From: Mesorhizobium australicum
GTDB lineage: Bacteria; Pseudomonadota; Alphaproteobacteria; Rhizobiales; Rhizobiaceae
Assembly (NCBI RefSeq): GCF_900177325.1
Contig: NZ_FXBL01000004.1
Location: 2,108,001 to 2,172,000 of the forward strand
Direction: 5' to 3'
DNA: 64,000 nucleotides
Positions 63,921-64,000 of this stretch are shown here, one piece after another. How positions within the stretch are numbered: the first letter of the stretch is position 1; each line of letters opens with the position of its first letter. The notes under the pieces are model-generated. The model saw only the letters and a list, made by a program, of their open reading frames with translations. It ran no database searches and was not told the DNA's origin. Made by a program: the position numbers and the translations under genes.

Positions 63921-64000
63921 ACATCTGGACGCCCTTGGTCGTGAATTTCTGCCCGCGGCTATGGGGCCGCGCGGGGCGCTTGACGTCGGCGGCCTTGCCG
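63910..64000 (-). CDS. C-terminal end of an unidentified basic protein (cut by window edge)
   Basis: Only the last 29 codons are in the window: TAG at 63910-63912, preceded by ...RPHSRGQKFTTKGVQMFKK. The piece is very basic and shows no recognisable motif. It overlaps the end of rsmB by 11 bp in convergent orientation. The frame stays open to the edge and the codon use is normal, which supports a real gene, but identification needs the sequence beyond 64000. Confidence 0.55.
   Translation of the reverse strand, partial: GKAADVKRPARPHSRGQKFTTKGVQMFKK

Overview
The window is high-GC DNA from an alphaproteobacterium, almost certainly Hyphomicrobiales (Rhizobiales), in the Mesorhizobium/Phyllobacteriaceae neighbourhood. 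The signs are a frcBCA-type fructose transporter with a ROK regulator, a glgP-glgB-glgC-glgA-pgm glycogen operon, a betI-betC-betB-betA choline/choline-O-sulfate locus, a fused cysNC, and an AGE-fold phosphomannose isomerase. This placement is inference from gene content. It is mostly chromosomal metabolic and cell-surface DNA. I see no phage, transposase, integrase, CRISPR array or replication origin.

Layout. (1) 1-7689: type II secretion system in two divergent blocks, leftward gspL-gspM-gspN/C-gspK-gspE (gspE runs off the left edge) and rightward gspD-prepilin peptidase-gspG. (2) 7746-19293: a surface polysaccharide locus with an ABC-2 export pair (permease and ATPase, separated by a secreted Pro/Tyr-rich protein), two epimerase-like proteins, a two-domain glycosyltransferase, a sulfotransferase, a priming sugar transferase, a CapD/FlaA1-like dehydratase and an O-antigen ligase/polymerase. 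(3) 19668-23310: sulfate activation cysD-cysNC-cysQ, which makes the PAPS that the sulfotransferase would need. (4) 23332-24050: a higBA toxin-antitoxin pair behind a perfect palindromic operator. (5) 24054-29746: fructose uptake and phosphorylation, with a ROK regulator and PfkB kinase divergent from frcB-frcC-frcA. (6) 29892-45841: glycogen metabolism (glgP, glgB, glgC, glgA, pgm, glgX and a GH13 alpha-glucosidase), interrupted at 39045-42056 by a soxR/MFS and SRPBCC/tetR block. (7) 45862-49836: tRNA-Pro(CGG), phosphomannomutase and a mannose-1-phosphate guanylyltransferase fused to an AGE-family isomerase. (8) 49903-55980: a flavodoxin-fold quinone reductase and the bet locus, including a 48-residue membrane protein that is easy to miss. 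(9) 56097-64000: an SDR, two tandem secreted paralogues, a DUF3750-like protein, a ReAII-type asparaginase, a Tat-exported beta-helix protein, a short GreA/GreB-like factor, a small secreted protein, rsmB, and the tail of an unknown gene.

The parts fit together. Fructose entering through FrcBCA and phosphorylated by the kinase feeds hexose phosphates to glycogen (pgm, glgC) and to GDP-mannose (phosphomannomutase and the fusion enzyme) for the surface polysaccharide, while cysDNC can supply PAPS for its sulfation. Several control sites are readable directly: a SoxR box inside a 19-bp promoter spacer, a doubled TetR operator, a BetI-like palindrome, and the higBA operator. I found no clearly new multi-gene system. 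The strongest unusual points are two NDP-sugar enzymes with a replaced catalytic Tyr/Met, the GMP-AGE fusion, the Gly/Asp-rich insert in GspK, the tandem secreted paralogues, and the stress-response block inside the glycogen locus.
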